Below are positions 16,627 to 24,559 of a stretch of DNA of 32,233 nucleotides, in pieces; the first letter of the stretch is position 1, and the number at the start of each line of letters is the position of its first letter. Source of the stretch: Anaerolinea thermophila. Lineage in GTDB: Bacteria > Chloroflexota > Anaerolineae > Anaerolineales > Villigracilaceae. The position numbers and the translations under genes were made by a program. The stretch covers positions 1 to 32,233 of the forward strand of contig DYKX01000011.1 of NCBI GenBank assembly GCA_020722375.1, given 5' to 3'. The notes under the pieces are model-generated. The model searched no databases. It was not told the origin of the DNA and saw only the letters and a program-made list of their open reading frames with translations.

Positions 16627-18201
16627 TTACGGGCTTTCCTGCGACGCGGAGATGGTATCCACATCGTAGTAGATGGCCGCGCAGTAGTTGATCCAGTGAC
16701 CAGGGCGCGCATCGAGATCGTTGACGTTGGCAATACCTGACAACTCCCAGGTGACGATGTCCTTCTCGCCCGAGGCGGCCAGTTCGCGGATGCGCGCGTC
16801 GCGGGAATCCCACTGGGCGGCACGGGTTCGATAGGCAGGGATGAGCGGCAGGTTGTTGCGGATCGTCCACAGCGGGTAGAGCGCGGTGACCAACAACGCA
16901 ATGACAGCCAGAGTCGTCGTCCAACGCGGCACACTTCGCGAAAGACGCGTCGCCCACAGTCCGAGTAACCCGCCCTCGGTCAGGAGGGACGCGGCGAGCA
17001 GGACGTGCGCGGGAAAGCGGACGCGGTCCACGGGGAAGGATTGTCCGTAGGCGCTGGGAGCAAACGCGGCGACGATCAGGAGATAGGTCAGGAGCGGAAT
17101 GAGGAACAGTCCCAGCCAGGCGCGGCGAGGCAGGGAAATGTCTGCCGCTTTGGAATAGAGATAGGCGATCAGACCGCCAGAAACAAAGGTGAAGCCGAGC
17201 GGAATCTTGAGCAGGCGGGCGGACTCGGCGAAGAAGAGCGCCGCGTAGTTGAACGAGCGCAGGATGACATCCAGCAGGGACGGCGGCTCCGCGCCTTGGA
17301 TGCGGATGGCGTTGGCGGGCGTGATGAACATGCCGATCATGGCGAGCAGGGCGCCCGCGAGCGTGGCAGTGATGAGTACGAGCGCGGCGCGGCGGGTGGG
17401 GGTTTTGTTCCAGAGAAAATTGACAACCAGCGCCAGGCCAAGGATGGAAATGTGCAACGCGCCCGTGGTCTCGGAGAGTCCGCCCGCGAAGAACGCGCCG
17501 AAGAAGAGGAGGGTGATGGTTATGCTGGTCTCGATATGCCACTTTGTGGTTACTCGACCAGCGGCGAGACGAGACACACGCAAGATCCCCGCGAAGAGGA
17601 AGGAGTAGATGACGAGCGGGAGAAAATAGGTCATCAGCCCTGGCCGCCATTGCACAGATTGGAACAGATTGGGCGCGGTGTAATAGGAAATCAACGCGAC
17701 AATTTCTGCCAGCAGGAAACCTGTCCAAAAATCCCAGCGGATTTTGAGGAGGCGCGCCGCTTCGTAGAGCATCCACGTCAGCCCCGCGAGCCAAAGCAGG
17801 AGGGACGTCACCGCCAGCAGAGCCACGCCGCGCGGCCCGAACAGGTCGGTGAGCCACGCCACCATTTCGTTGGAGAAGCGGTTGGACGTGTACCAGTATT
17901 TGATGAGGCTGGCCGTCAATGGATCGTAGCCGATCAGCCGCGCCGAGATGCAGTAGTCATCGCCAATGGGACGGATGAACGCGGCGAGGTAGGCGTAGAG
18001 TGAAAGCGCCGCGGCAGATGTGATGGCGAAGAGTCTGGTGGGGAGGGATTTGAGCAAGGGAAAATCCGAGATGCGAGTTAGGAATAGGTATTGCGTATTG
18101 CGTGTTGTGTATTGCGTGTTGCGTATTGCGTAGTGTGTGAGGGCAAAAATATCAGCGATGAGTTTGCAGATCGTAAATGATGTAGCCATCGCCTTCTGCA
18201 A
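16627..18201 (-). CDS. Multi-TM membrane protein, DUF6056-like putative glycosyltransferase
   Basis: Up to 524 aa; FIRPIGDDYCISARLIGYDPLTASLIKYWYTSNRFSNEMVAWL. The start is uncertain: the long form overlaps the upstream gene by 50 bp and reads through a heptamer array. Confidence 0.65.
   Translation of the reverse strand: MQKAMATSFTICKLIADIFALTHYAIRNTQYTTRNTQYLFLTRISDFPLLKSLPTRLFAITSAAALSLYAYLAAFIRPIGDDYCISARLIGYDPLTASLIKYWYTSNRFSNEMVAWLTDLFGPRGVALLAVTSLLLWLAGLTWMLYEAARLLKIRWDFWTGFLLAEIVALISYYTAPNLFQSVQWRPGLMTYFLPLVIYSFLFAGILRVSRLAAGRVTTKWHIETSITITLLFFGAFFAGGLSETTGALHISILGLALVVNFLWNKTPTRRAALVLITATLAGALLAMIGMFITPANAIRIQGAEPPSLLDVILRSFNYAALFFAESARLLKIPLGFTFVSGGLIAYLYSKAADISLPRRAWLGLFLIPLLTYLLIVAAFAPSAYGQSFPVDRVRFPAHVLLAASLLTEGGLLGLWATRLSRSVPRWTTTLAVIALLVTALYPLWTIRNNLPLIPAYRTRAAQWDSRDARIRELAASGEKDIVTWELSGIANVNDLDARPGHWINYCAAIYYDVDTISASQESP
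18090..18138. repeat. Heptamer tandem array (7 units)
   Basis: ATTGCGT ATTGCGT GTTGTGT ATTGCGT GTTGCGT ATTGCGT AGTGTGT. Confidence 0.9.
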
Positions 18202-19768
18202 ATATCGCGAAGCGCGAGAGACGTTCTTGCAGGTCGGGCTGGCGTTTCAGGTCGGCGAGGTCGGTGACGAGGAAGAGGTCTTTGTTCTTGGTCAGGCGGT
18301 CGAAATATTTTTCAACGGTCTGTCCACCGCCGCGCAGGGCATGATACTCCCTATCGGATGAATCAGGCCAGTTGGCGGCGCCCGTCCAACCCCAGTAGGC
18401 GAGCGGGAGGGCGTACTCCTGCGTCAACGCGACGACGCGGTGACCACGCACGGTCTCGCCGATTTGATTCCAGAACGCGGCTTGTGGACGGTAGTCCACG
18501 GATTTGAGGGCGGCGCGGGAGGTCCAGAGCGCGGCGAGGAGGCAGAGGGTCAGGATGGAGGCGGCGAAGATTTTGTAGCGCAAATTGGCAATTTGCGTTA
18601 CAAGCGCGTCCGCGAGCGGAGTCAACGCGAGCGCGGCGATGGGGACGAGCGGCAGGCTGTAGTAGTCGTGGGTGGAGATGTGATAGTCGAAGAAAATGCC
18701 GAAGGCGAAGTACGCGGCCCAAAGTCCGAGCAGGAACGTGCGCGTGGGTTTGGAGTCCACGAGCAGGAGGCCGAGGAGGGCAAGCGCGAAGGGGAAGAGT
18801 CCGAGGACGTTGTCGAGCATCCCCGCCCAGCCGAGATAAAAATTGGGCGAGAGGAAAAGTTCGGGCATGAAGCGTCCGCCGAATTGCTGACCGAGGAAGC
18901 CGCGCGACAGTCCATAGACCACCCAGCCGAGGCCAGGCAGGATTCCAAGCGCGGCCATGATCCACACCTGCTTGTTGCGGAGAATGTCGCGAACGGATGC
19001 GCGTCCGAGGGTGGCGCCGAGCGCGCCGCCGATGACGAAGAAGGCCGCGTTCAGTTTGATGAAGATGGCGAGGCCGCCGAGGAGGGAGGCGAGGAGGACG
19101 TAGAGCCAGAAGAATGTTGCGTGTTGCGTGTTGCGTATTGCGTATTGCGTAATGGGTCGCGAGGTAGGGGTGAGGGAGTGCGACCAGCGGTTGACTGCCC
19201 ACCAGAAGGCTACGAGGAGCGCGGCCATGAGGGGATCGGGTTGGAAAGAGCGGCTGGCGATGACGGCGTAGGGGAGCAGGAGGTAAAAGGCCGCGGTGAA
19301 GAGCGCGGCGTCGGTCGGTACACGGATTACACGGATTGGACGGATTTCACGAATTTCTTTTTTATTTTCTTCTTTGGAATCTGCATTTCCAAAAAGATCG
19401 CGGGCGAGGAGATAGAGGAAGATGCCGCCAATCAACCAAAAGAGACTGGAGTAGATGCGCGCCACCCAGAGTTGTTCGCCTGTGAATTTCCACGTGAAGA
19501 CAGTGAGTTTTTCGAGAATTTCCGGTTCGATGGTGGCGCGCAGTTTTCCCTGCTGGATCGCAAACTCGCGTTGCTGTGCGGGCGCGTCCGTGAGAGTCTC
19601 GTAGTACATGCCGCGTGCCTTGAGTGCGGAGAAGAGTTGCCGCGTGGGATGAAAATCCAGCGGCAGGTCGGTCAGGTCGTAGAGACGGATGCCAAGAGCC
19701 GCGATGAAAATGACGAGGAGCGCGAGGGTGTGGTAACGGCCAAAGAGGGAGCGAGGGGATTCGTCCAT
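18152..19768 (-). CDS. GT39/ArnT-like multi-TM glycosyltransferase (paralog A)
   Basis: 538 aa; IRLYDLTDLPLDFHPTRQLFSALKARGMYYE, SRSFQPDPLM; aligns along most of its length with the 21009-22517 product. Confidence 0.85.
   Translation of the reverse strand: MDESPRSLFGRYHTLALLVIFIAALGIRLYDLTDLPLDFHPTRQLFSALKARGMYYETLTDAPAQQREFAIQQGKLRATIEPEILEKLTVFTWKFTGEQLWVARIYSSLFWLIGGIFLYLLARDLFGNADSKEENKKEIREIRPIRVIRVPTDAALFTAAFYLLLPYAVIASRSFQPDPLMAALLVAFWWAVNRWSHSLTPTSRPITQYAIRNTQHATFFWLYVLLASLLGGLAIFIKLNAAFFVIGGALGATLGRASVRDILRNKQVWIMAALGILPGLGWVVYGLSRGFLGQQFGGRFMPELFLSPNFYLGWAGMLDNVLGLFPFALALLGLLLVDSKPTRTFLLGLWAAYFAFGIFFDYHISTHDYYSLPLVPIAALALTPLADALVTQIANLRYKIFAASILTLCLLAALWTSRAALKSVDYRPQAAFWNQIGETVRGHRVVALTQEYALPLAYWGWTGAANWPDSSDREYHALRGGGQTVEKYFDRLTKNKDLFLVTDLADLKRQPDLQERLSRFAIFAEGDGYIIYDLQTHR
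18575..18601. repeat. Family A-like hairpin inside GT39-A
   Basis: GTAGCGCAAATTGGCAATTTGCGTTAC; encodes VTQIANLRYK. Confidence 0.85.
19116..19157. repeat. Heptamer array inside GT39-A (5 clear units plus 1 degenerate = 42 bp)
   Basis: GTTGCGT x3, ATTGCGT x2, AATGGGT. Confidence 0.88.
19319..19353. repeat. CACGGATT-type repeat inside GT39-A
   Basis: TACACGGATTACACGGATTGGACGGATTTCACGAA; encodes the EIRPIRVIRV stretch. Confidence 0.85.
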
Positions 19769-19854
19769 GGGAAAGCCCGCCTATTTTAACCCCTATTCGG
19801 ACGCGGACGAGCGCGGATTTACGCGGATAATTTCTTTTTCCGCGTTTTCAGCGT

Positions 19855-20790
19855 TCATCCGCGTCCCGAAAAAATCCGCTTTCGTCGCTTCAATACCATA
19901 TCGCGCAGTTTTCCCAGTCCAACCAAATTGAGCAACGCTGAGCCAAGCAGATTGAGACGCGCGAGGGCCGTAGGCGGATGGAGGAAGAAGGCCCGCGTCC
20001 ATGCTGTGAGACTGGCGGCGGACTGACCACCATCGAGGAGGTAGCGCGCGTCCACGCGGTGGGCGGAGGCAAGAGCACGATGCGAGATAGAAGATAGAAG
20101 ATAGGAGGTAGGCTCGTAGATTTTTGCCCAGTCGAGGATGCGGAAGGCTTCACGGCCAAACTCACTGGCTTTGGCGCGGTTTTTAGCCGCAGGATGATAG
20201 CGCGCCGCCGCCCAAATCTGCGGGACGTGGAGAATCCTCCCCAGGCAGGCTATACGAATCCAGAGATGGTGGTCGAGCAGGAAGTGGAAGGATGTATCCA
20301 ATCCACCTGCCCTCTCATACGCGTCCCGCCGCATGAACACGGCGGGCTGTCCGATGATCTGAAACGAGAGCAAATCTTCGAGCGTAAGTTGTCGGTAACG
20401 GAGAGTGTTGAAAGTCTGACCGTTTTCGTTCACGGCGAGCATGTCCGCGTAGACGAGGGCCGCTTCGGGATTTTTCTCGAGGGCTTCTACGGCAGCCGCG
20501 ACCGTGCCAGGCAGATAGTAATCGTCCGAGTTGAGCCAGGCGACAATGTCCCCTTTGGCGCGCGCCATGCCCTTGTTGATGGCATCGGCCTGGCCCGCGT
20601 CTTTTTCCGAAACCCAGTAGGCAAGGCGAGACGCGTATTTTTTGATGATATCAACCGAACCGTCTGTCGAGCCGCCGTCCATGACGAGGGTTTCGATGTC
20701 CGCGTAATCCTGATTCAGGACAGATTGAATGGTCTGTTCCAGATAGGAGGCTTGGTTGAAGGAGGGGGTGACGATGGAGACGAGGGTCAT
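19855..20790 (-). CDS. Glycosyltransferase family 2 (paralog of 14830-15615 in the catalytic domain)
   Basis: 311 aa; VSIVTPSFNQASYLEQTIQSVLNQDYADIETLVMDGGSTDGSVDIIKKYA, AWLNSDD. Confidence 0.95.
   Translation of the reverse strand: MTLVSIVTPSFNQASYLEQTIQSVLNQDYADIETLVMDGGSTDGSVDIIKKYASRLAYWVSEKDAGQADAINKGMARAKGDIVAWLNSDDYYLPGTVAAAVEALEKNPEAALVYADMLAVNENGQTFNTLRYRQLTLEDLLSFQIIGQPAVFMRRDAYERAGGLDTSFHFLLDHHLWIRIACLGRILHVPQIWAAARYHPAAKNRAKASEFGREAFRILDWAKIYEPTSYLLSSISHRALASAHRVDARYLLDGGQSAASLTAWTRAFFLHPPTALARLNLLGSALLNLVGLGKLRDMVLKRRKRIFSGRG
20084..20111. repeat. Heptamer array (4 units) inside the GT2 gene
   Basis: GAGATAG AAGATAG AAGATAG GAGGTAG; encodes part of TSYLLSSISH. Confidence 0.7.
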
Positions 20791-20792
20791 TT

Positions 20793-20827
20793 AGTAATCA
20801 GTGATCAGTAATCAGTAATCAGTTATC
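20793..20827. repeat. Heptamer array (5 units) directly upstream of the GT2 start
   Basis: AGTAATC AGTGATC AGTAATC AGTAATC AGTTATC. Confidence 0.85.
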
Positions 20828-20857
20828 AGTTTGGGTGAGGATCGGTCGAAGACCTTT

Positions 20858-20995
20858 GTATGTCAGCACGGGTAATTCATCCCCGTGCGGTACCCGAGGC
20901 GAGGGGAACGCGCGTCGGGGAGGTGGAGTCCGTTTCGATACGCGTTCGCGCGGCGACCATATCCGCACGGGGATAAGATCGCCGTGCTCAGATAC
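20858..20995. repeat. MITE-like element with ~36-bp imperfect inverted repeats
   Basis: Arms 20858-20893 and 20960-20995, 26/36 identical by eye; each arm contains its own GCACGG hairpin; the interior is also partly self-complementary. Confidence 0.75.
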
Positions 20996-21008
20996 GAAGC
21001 CCTTCGGG

Positions 21009-22517
21009 CTAACGCAAATCATACAACACAAATCCCTCACCTTGCGCCGCGATGGAATCATCAGCCAGAATCTTTTTCAGGTCGGGCTGCTTGTCGAGTT
21101 GGTTGAAGGCCGTCACCAGAAAATATTCCTTGTCGGCAGTCAACTCATCGAAACGCGCGGACACATCACGGCCCGCGTTGCGAGCCGCGGCCAGGTCCGT
21201 GCTGAGCGGCCACAAGGTCACCTTGCGCCAGCCCCACAGCATCAGCCGATAGCCGTAGTCCTGCGTCAGCGCGATGGTGTCCGCGTCGGCGGGGATGGAT
21301 TGACCGACCGACTCCCAGAACGCGGGTTCGTGACGAAAATCTTCGGCGACGAGGACGGACCGCGCCACCCACGACTGATATCCAACCAACGCGACGATCA
21401 CTGCAACGAAGGCGGCGCGTCGCGCGAGACCTGCGCGGGCCGCGGCCTCGAGAATCGGATTCAACACGGACGCGAGTCCCAGCGCAAGGATGGGGATGAG
21501 TTGAATGTGGTAGTAACTGTGCGTGTACATCTGGAAGGGCAGCGTCAGCCCGTAGGCCGCGTAGCCGATCCACAAGCCGATGAGCAGCCAGCGCAGACGC
21601 GGCGGAGCGAGGAACACGCCCGCGATGGACGCGAAGATGACCGTCAACCCGAAGAGACTGCCGATGAATCCCAGCCAGTCCGCGTAGAAGTGGATGCTGG
21701 TGATGAGTTTGAAGAGCGCCACCGACCAACTGAAAAAGTATTCGGTGGAGCGGCCTGAATTGAGTAAAACGTAAAACGCAAAGGCAGGAAGGATCATGAG
21801 GAGACCCATCACCCAGACTTGTTTCGATTTCCAGAAGTCCCTGCGGAGGGTGAACAGCGCCAACGCAATGGCCGCCGCGCCGACAAAGAAGGCGATGACG
21901 ATTTTGACGAGGGTCGCGAGGCCGAGGAAGAGGCCTGCAAGGAGGGCGAAGCGCCAGGATTGCGAGTTAGGGGATACGGGATAGGAGTTAGGAGTTAGGG
22001 ATTCCGACCAACGATAGAGAAAGTAGATGCCGATGACAAAGGCGGAGGTCATCAGCGGGTCGGGTTGGAAGGAGCGGCTGGCCTGAACGGAAAACGGCAG
22101 GACGAGGTAGAACGTCAGCGCGGCGAGGGCAGACCAGGGAGAGATGGCGCGACGGAGCAGATCGTAGAGGGCGAGTCCCGCGAGGAGCCAAAAGAGAGTC
22201 CCCCAAATGCGCGGGGTGGCGTAGTTCTCTCCGCCAGTGAAGCGCCAGGCGACCGCGACGATCGATTCGATGATGGGCGGCTCGTACTGTCCCACCGCGC
22301 GGCGGAAGGACTCAGTGAGGGCGAGGGTCTGCGCGTCCGTGTCGGGGAGGAGGCGGTAGTAGATGTCGCGGGCGACGAGGGAGTTGCGGAGTTGGCGCGA
22401 GGGCTGGAAGTCCAGCGGGGGATCCGTCAGGTCGAGGAGTCGGAGGAGTCCGCCGAGGGCGAGGAGAAGGATGAGGAGGGCGCGGCCCGCGAGGGGTCGG
22501 GGGAGAGGCGAGGGCAT
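21009..22517 (-). CDS. GT39/ArnT-like multi-TM glycosyltransferase (paralog B)
   Basis: 502 aa; LRLLDLTDPPLDFQPSRQLRNSLVARDIYY, SRSFQPDPLM, TIALTQDYGYRLMLWGW. Confidence 0.85.
   Translation of the reverse strand: MPSPLPRPLAGRALLILLLALGGLLRLLDLTDPPLDFQPSRQLRNSLVARDIYYRLLPDTDAQTLALTESFRRAVGQYEPPIIESIVAVAWRFTGGENYATPRIWGTLFWLLAGLALYDLLRRAISPWSALAALTFYLVLPFSVQASRSFQPDPLMTSAFVIGIYFLYRWSESLTPNSYPVSPNSQSWRFALLAGLFLGLATLVKIVIAFFVGAAAIALALFTLRRDFWKSKQVWVMGLLMILPAFAFYVLLNSGRSTEYFFSWSVALFKLITSIHFYADWLGFIGSLFGLTVIFASIAGVFLAPPRLRWLLIGLWIGYAAYGLTLPFQMYTHSYYHIQLIPILALGLASVLNPILEAAARAGLARRAAFVAVIVALVGYQSWVARSVLVAEDFRHEPAFWESVGQSIPADADTIALTQDYGYRLMLWGWRKVTLWPLSTDLAAARNAGRDVSARFDELTADKEYFLVTAFNQLDKQPDLKKILADDSIAAQGEGFVLYDLR
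21964..22005. repeat. Heptamer array inside GT39-B (5 units plus 1 degenerate = 42 bp)
   Basis: GAGTTAG GGGATAC GGGATAG GAGTTAG GAGTTAG GGATTCC. Confidence 0.75.
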
Positions 22518-22521
22518 GTGG

Positions 22522-22615
22522 ATCGAAGGTTGAAAGTCGAAGGTCAGTTACGAGTTACAGGTTACAAGTTACAGGTTACGGACGTGTCTACGTGTGTACT
22601 TGTTTACTTGTCTAC
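22522..22615. repeat. Mosaic intergenic tandem repeats: two heptamer families and one octamer family
   Basis: GATCGAAGGTTGAAAGTCGAAGGT; CAGTTAC GAGTTAC AGGTTAC AAGTTAC AGGTTAC (22545-22579); GTCTACGTGTGTACTTGTTTACTTGTCTACG. Confidence 0.8.
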
Positions 22616-22616
22616 G

Positions 22617-23534
22617 TTATCCGAAGAGAGAATTGTAGTCTACCTTCTTGAATATTGTTAACTTCCCGCCGACCGTCGCGTCCAAAACTTCGCGTCCTGC
22701 GGATTCGTAGGTCTGGCGGGCGAGGCGATAGCCGATCTCGGAGGTGTCGAGGTCGGGGAGTTGCCAGCGGAAGCCTTTGCCGAAGTAAGCGGCGGAGAAG
22801 TGGTTGGGATCGTCGCCGTCGGAGACGACGGTTTTGTTGGCGTCGCCTTTCGCGGAGCGGGCGAAGTTGTGGTCCACGCCGATGAGGATGACCTGCTGAA
22901 ATCCCATGTGGAAGGCGAGTTGGAGCGCGACGTTGGTGACGGTGGCGCCTTCCCAGACGCGGCCGCGGACGTCGGTGGAAAATTTGGGTCCCGTGTAAGA
23001 GGTGTAGAGGAAGGTTGGTAATTGGTAATTGGTAACTGGTAACTGATCACTGAGCACTGGCGACTGATCACTGATGACTGATAACTGATCACTGATGACT
23101 GATAACTGATCACTGATCACTGATGACTGATGACTAGCAAAGTGGCGATGCGCGCGCCACGCAATGTATTTTGGAATTTCGAGGGCGGCCATTTCGGAGG
23201 CGCACTGTTCGATGACGAGGTCGTTGATGGAGACGAGGCAGGATGTGGTGAAGCCGAGTTCGGGAAACATCAGGTAGATGCGATTCATCCCGAAGGTGAA
23301 TTCGTTCTTGAGTTTGGTGAGGTCGGTCTGCTTGAGGGAGGGTCCGTTACCGATGATGAAGGCGCGCTGACCTTTGTGCGCGTCCTTGAGCGCGGCGAGG
23401 CGACGGATGCTCTCGCGCCGCCACGGATGCAGGTATGCGGCGGGGAGTTGAGGAGCGCGGCGAAGCGCGTCGTAGGTGTTTTTGACGGTTTGGAGGAGGG
23501 AGGAGGGGAGGAGAGTGGTGAGGGTTTGTTTCAT
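22617..23534 (-). CDS. DUF115/MptE-like (6-hydroxymethylpterin pyrophosphokinase MptE-like fold) protein
   Basis: 305 aa; GQRAFIIGNGPSLKQTDLTKLKNEFTFGMNRIYLMF, VALQLAFHMGFQQVILIGVDHNF. Confidence 0.8.
   Translation of the reverse strand: MKQTLTTLLPSSLLQTVKNTYDALRRAPQLPAAYLHPWRRESIRRLAALKDAHKGQRAFIIGNGPSLKQTDLTKLKNEFTFGMNRIYLMFPELGFTTSCLVSINDLVIEQCASEMAALEIPKYIAWRAHRHFASHQSSVISDQLSVISDQLSVISDQSPVLSDQLPVTNYQLPTFLYTSYTGPKFSTDVRGRVWEGATVTNVALQLAFHMGFQQVILIGVDHNFARSAKGDANKTVVSDGDDPNHFSAAYFGKGFRWQLPDLDTSEIGYRLARQTYESAGREVLDATVGGKLTIFKKVDYNSLFG
23015..23140. repeat. Long in-frame heptamer array within the DUF115-like CDS (17 clear units plus 1 degenerate = 126 bp)
   Basis: TTGGTAA x3, CTGGTAA, then CTGATCA/CTGATGA/CTGATAA variants in uninterrupted 7-bp register to 23133, ending CTAGCAA. 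Confidence 0.95.
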
Positions 23535-23535
23535 A

Positions 23536-23598
23536 GATACTCGGTATTCGATACTCGATATTCGGATGTCGGTTTTCGACTCTCGAGTATCGAATTAT
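23536..23598. repeat. Heptamer array (about 8-9 units) directly upstream of the DUF115-like gene
   Basis: GATACTC GGTATTC GATACTC GATATTC GGATGTC GGTTTTC GACTCTC GAGTATC. Confidence 0.8.
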
Positions 23599-23634
23599 CG
23601 TTATTCCGTACTCAATCGCACCGTTGCGCCAATG

Positions 23635-23700
23635 GATTCGCGGGAAGATGAATCTCCCGCATCAGCGCGTGGAAATCCGCTGAAGCGGACTCAGCGAATC
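23635..23700. repeat. Twin-hairpin palindromic element (family D)
   Basis: GATTCGC...GCGAATC ends; hairpins GCGGGA-AGATGAA-TCTCCCGC and TCCGCTGAAGCGGA. Confidence 0.75.
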
Positions 23701-24062
23701 TATTCTGAAAACTCAGAAAGTATCTTCTGAATCTTCGCGGCAGAAATATCGGCTTGTTCGGTCTTTGAGTAAATTGTTACGAGAATAACAGACGTTTTGG
23801 TTTTCAGGTAGTAGATGGCGCGGTATCCGCCGCTTTTGCCGCGAGATGTGTCACTGTTACGAATACGGACTTTGAAAATGGTGTAACCAGTTCCCTGAAC
23901 CTGGTCCCCAACCCATTCCCCATGCTGGAGTTGGTCAATCAATGGCTGGACATCGGAACGAATGTGGGGATATTTTTTCGCCAGAGCCCGCAGGTTTCGT
24001 TTGAACTCTGGCGTAAAGAAAATGTTCACTGGAGATTTGGAATTATCGGGCATTGATCCCAT
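23700..24062 (-). CDS. RelE/ParE-superfamily toxin-like protein
   Basis: FFTPEFKRNLRALAKKYPHIRSDVQPLIDQLQHGEWVGDQVQGTGYTIFKVRI...GGYRAIYYLKTKTSVILVTIYSKTEQADI; alternative start at 24053. Confidence 0.85.
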   Translation of the reverse strand: MGSMPDNSKSPVNIFFTPEFKRNLRALAKKYPHIRSDVQPLIDQLQHGEWVGDQVQGTGYTIFKVRIRNSDTSRGKSGGYRAIYYLKTKTSVILVTIYSKTEQADISAAKIQKILSEFSE

Positions 24063-24261
24063 CCCAGAGATGTTCGATGGGAAGGACTTCGTTATTCAAT
24101 GCCTCTTTCCAGCCTTGCAGAAAACTTTCGTCCGCTGGTTTCAGGGTCACGCTTTCACGGAACAAGCGAATCATCGCCAGCAGAGCAGGCAGGTACTCTT
24201 CTGGCGTCTCGCGGATTTCTTTGTTGATTCTCTTGGAATAGGTGGAAGGATAGGTTGTCAT
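24043..24261 (-). CDS. Probable antitoxin partner of the RelE-like toxin
   Basis: 72 aa small ORF ending 20 bp inside the toxin start: MTTYPSTYSKRINKEIRETPEEYLPALLAMIRLFRESVTLKPADESFLQGWKEALNNEVLPIEHLWDGINAR. Confidence 0.7.
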   Translation of the reverse strand: MTTYPSTYSKRINKEIRETPEEYLPALLAMIRLFRESVTLKPADESFLQGWKEALNNEVLPIEHLWDGINAR

Positions 24262-24283
24262 AGTTTGTCGCTTTGATTATCGT

Positions 24284-24559
24284 CTATCTCACATGCTCAT
24301 TCATGTAGGCGCGTAACAGTAAATTAATTTTCGTCTGGTAGCCGCTTCCCTGTTTTTTGAACCACGCCAGCACATCGTCGTCCACGCGCAGGGTGATTTG
24401 TTTTTTGACGCGCGGTTTAAGTCCGCGGCGCACGATGGCTTTGGCAAACATTTCGGGCGTGATTTCGGGCGCGTCGGAGTAGTCAATATCCTCGTCCTTC
24501 ATTCGGTCAAGGCGGGCAAAGTCAGTCTGCGATTTGGGAGAAGTAGAATTTTTCTTCAT
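24284..24559 (-). CDS. brnA: BrnA-family antitoxin
   Basis: MKKNSTSPKSQTDFARLDRMKDEDIDYSDAPEITPEMFAKAIVRRGLKPRVKKQITLRVDDDVLAWFKKQGSGYQTKINLLLRAYM; start inferred within the longer supplied ORF. Confidence 0.88.
   Translation of the reverse strand: MKKNSTSPKSQTDFARLDRMKDEDIDYSDAPEITPEMFAKAIVRRGLKPRVKKQITLRVDDDVLAWFKKQGSGYQTKINLLLRAYMNEHVR

Noticed and set aside
16627-17857. Upstream extension of the sulfotransferase ORF (to 746 aa)
   Set aside because: Out-of-frame overlap with the DUF6056-like membrane protein; translation is Arg/His-rich and the natural start is at 16558.
18440-19789. 449-aa + strand ORF opposite GT39-A
   Set aside because: Glu/Gly-rich shadow ORF opposite a coherent membrane protein.
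23015-23140. CRISPR or iteron/origin interpretation of the heptamer array
   Set aside because: No spacers; the array lies in a translated CDS with no replication initiator gene nearby.
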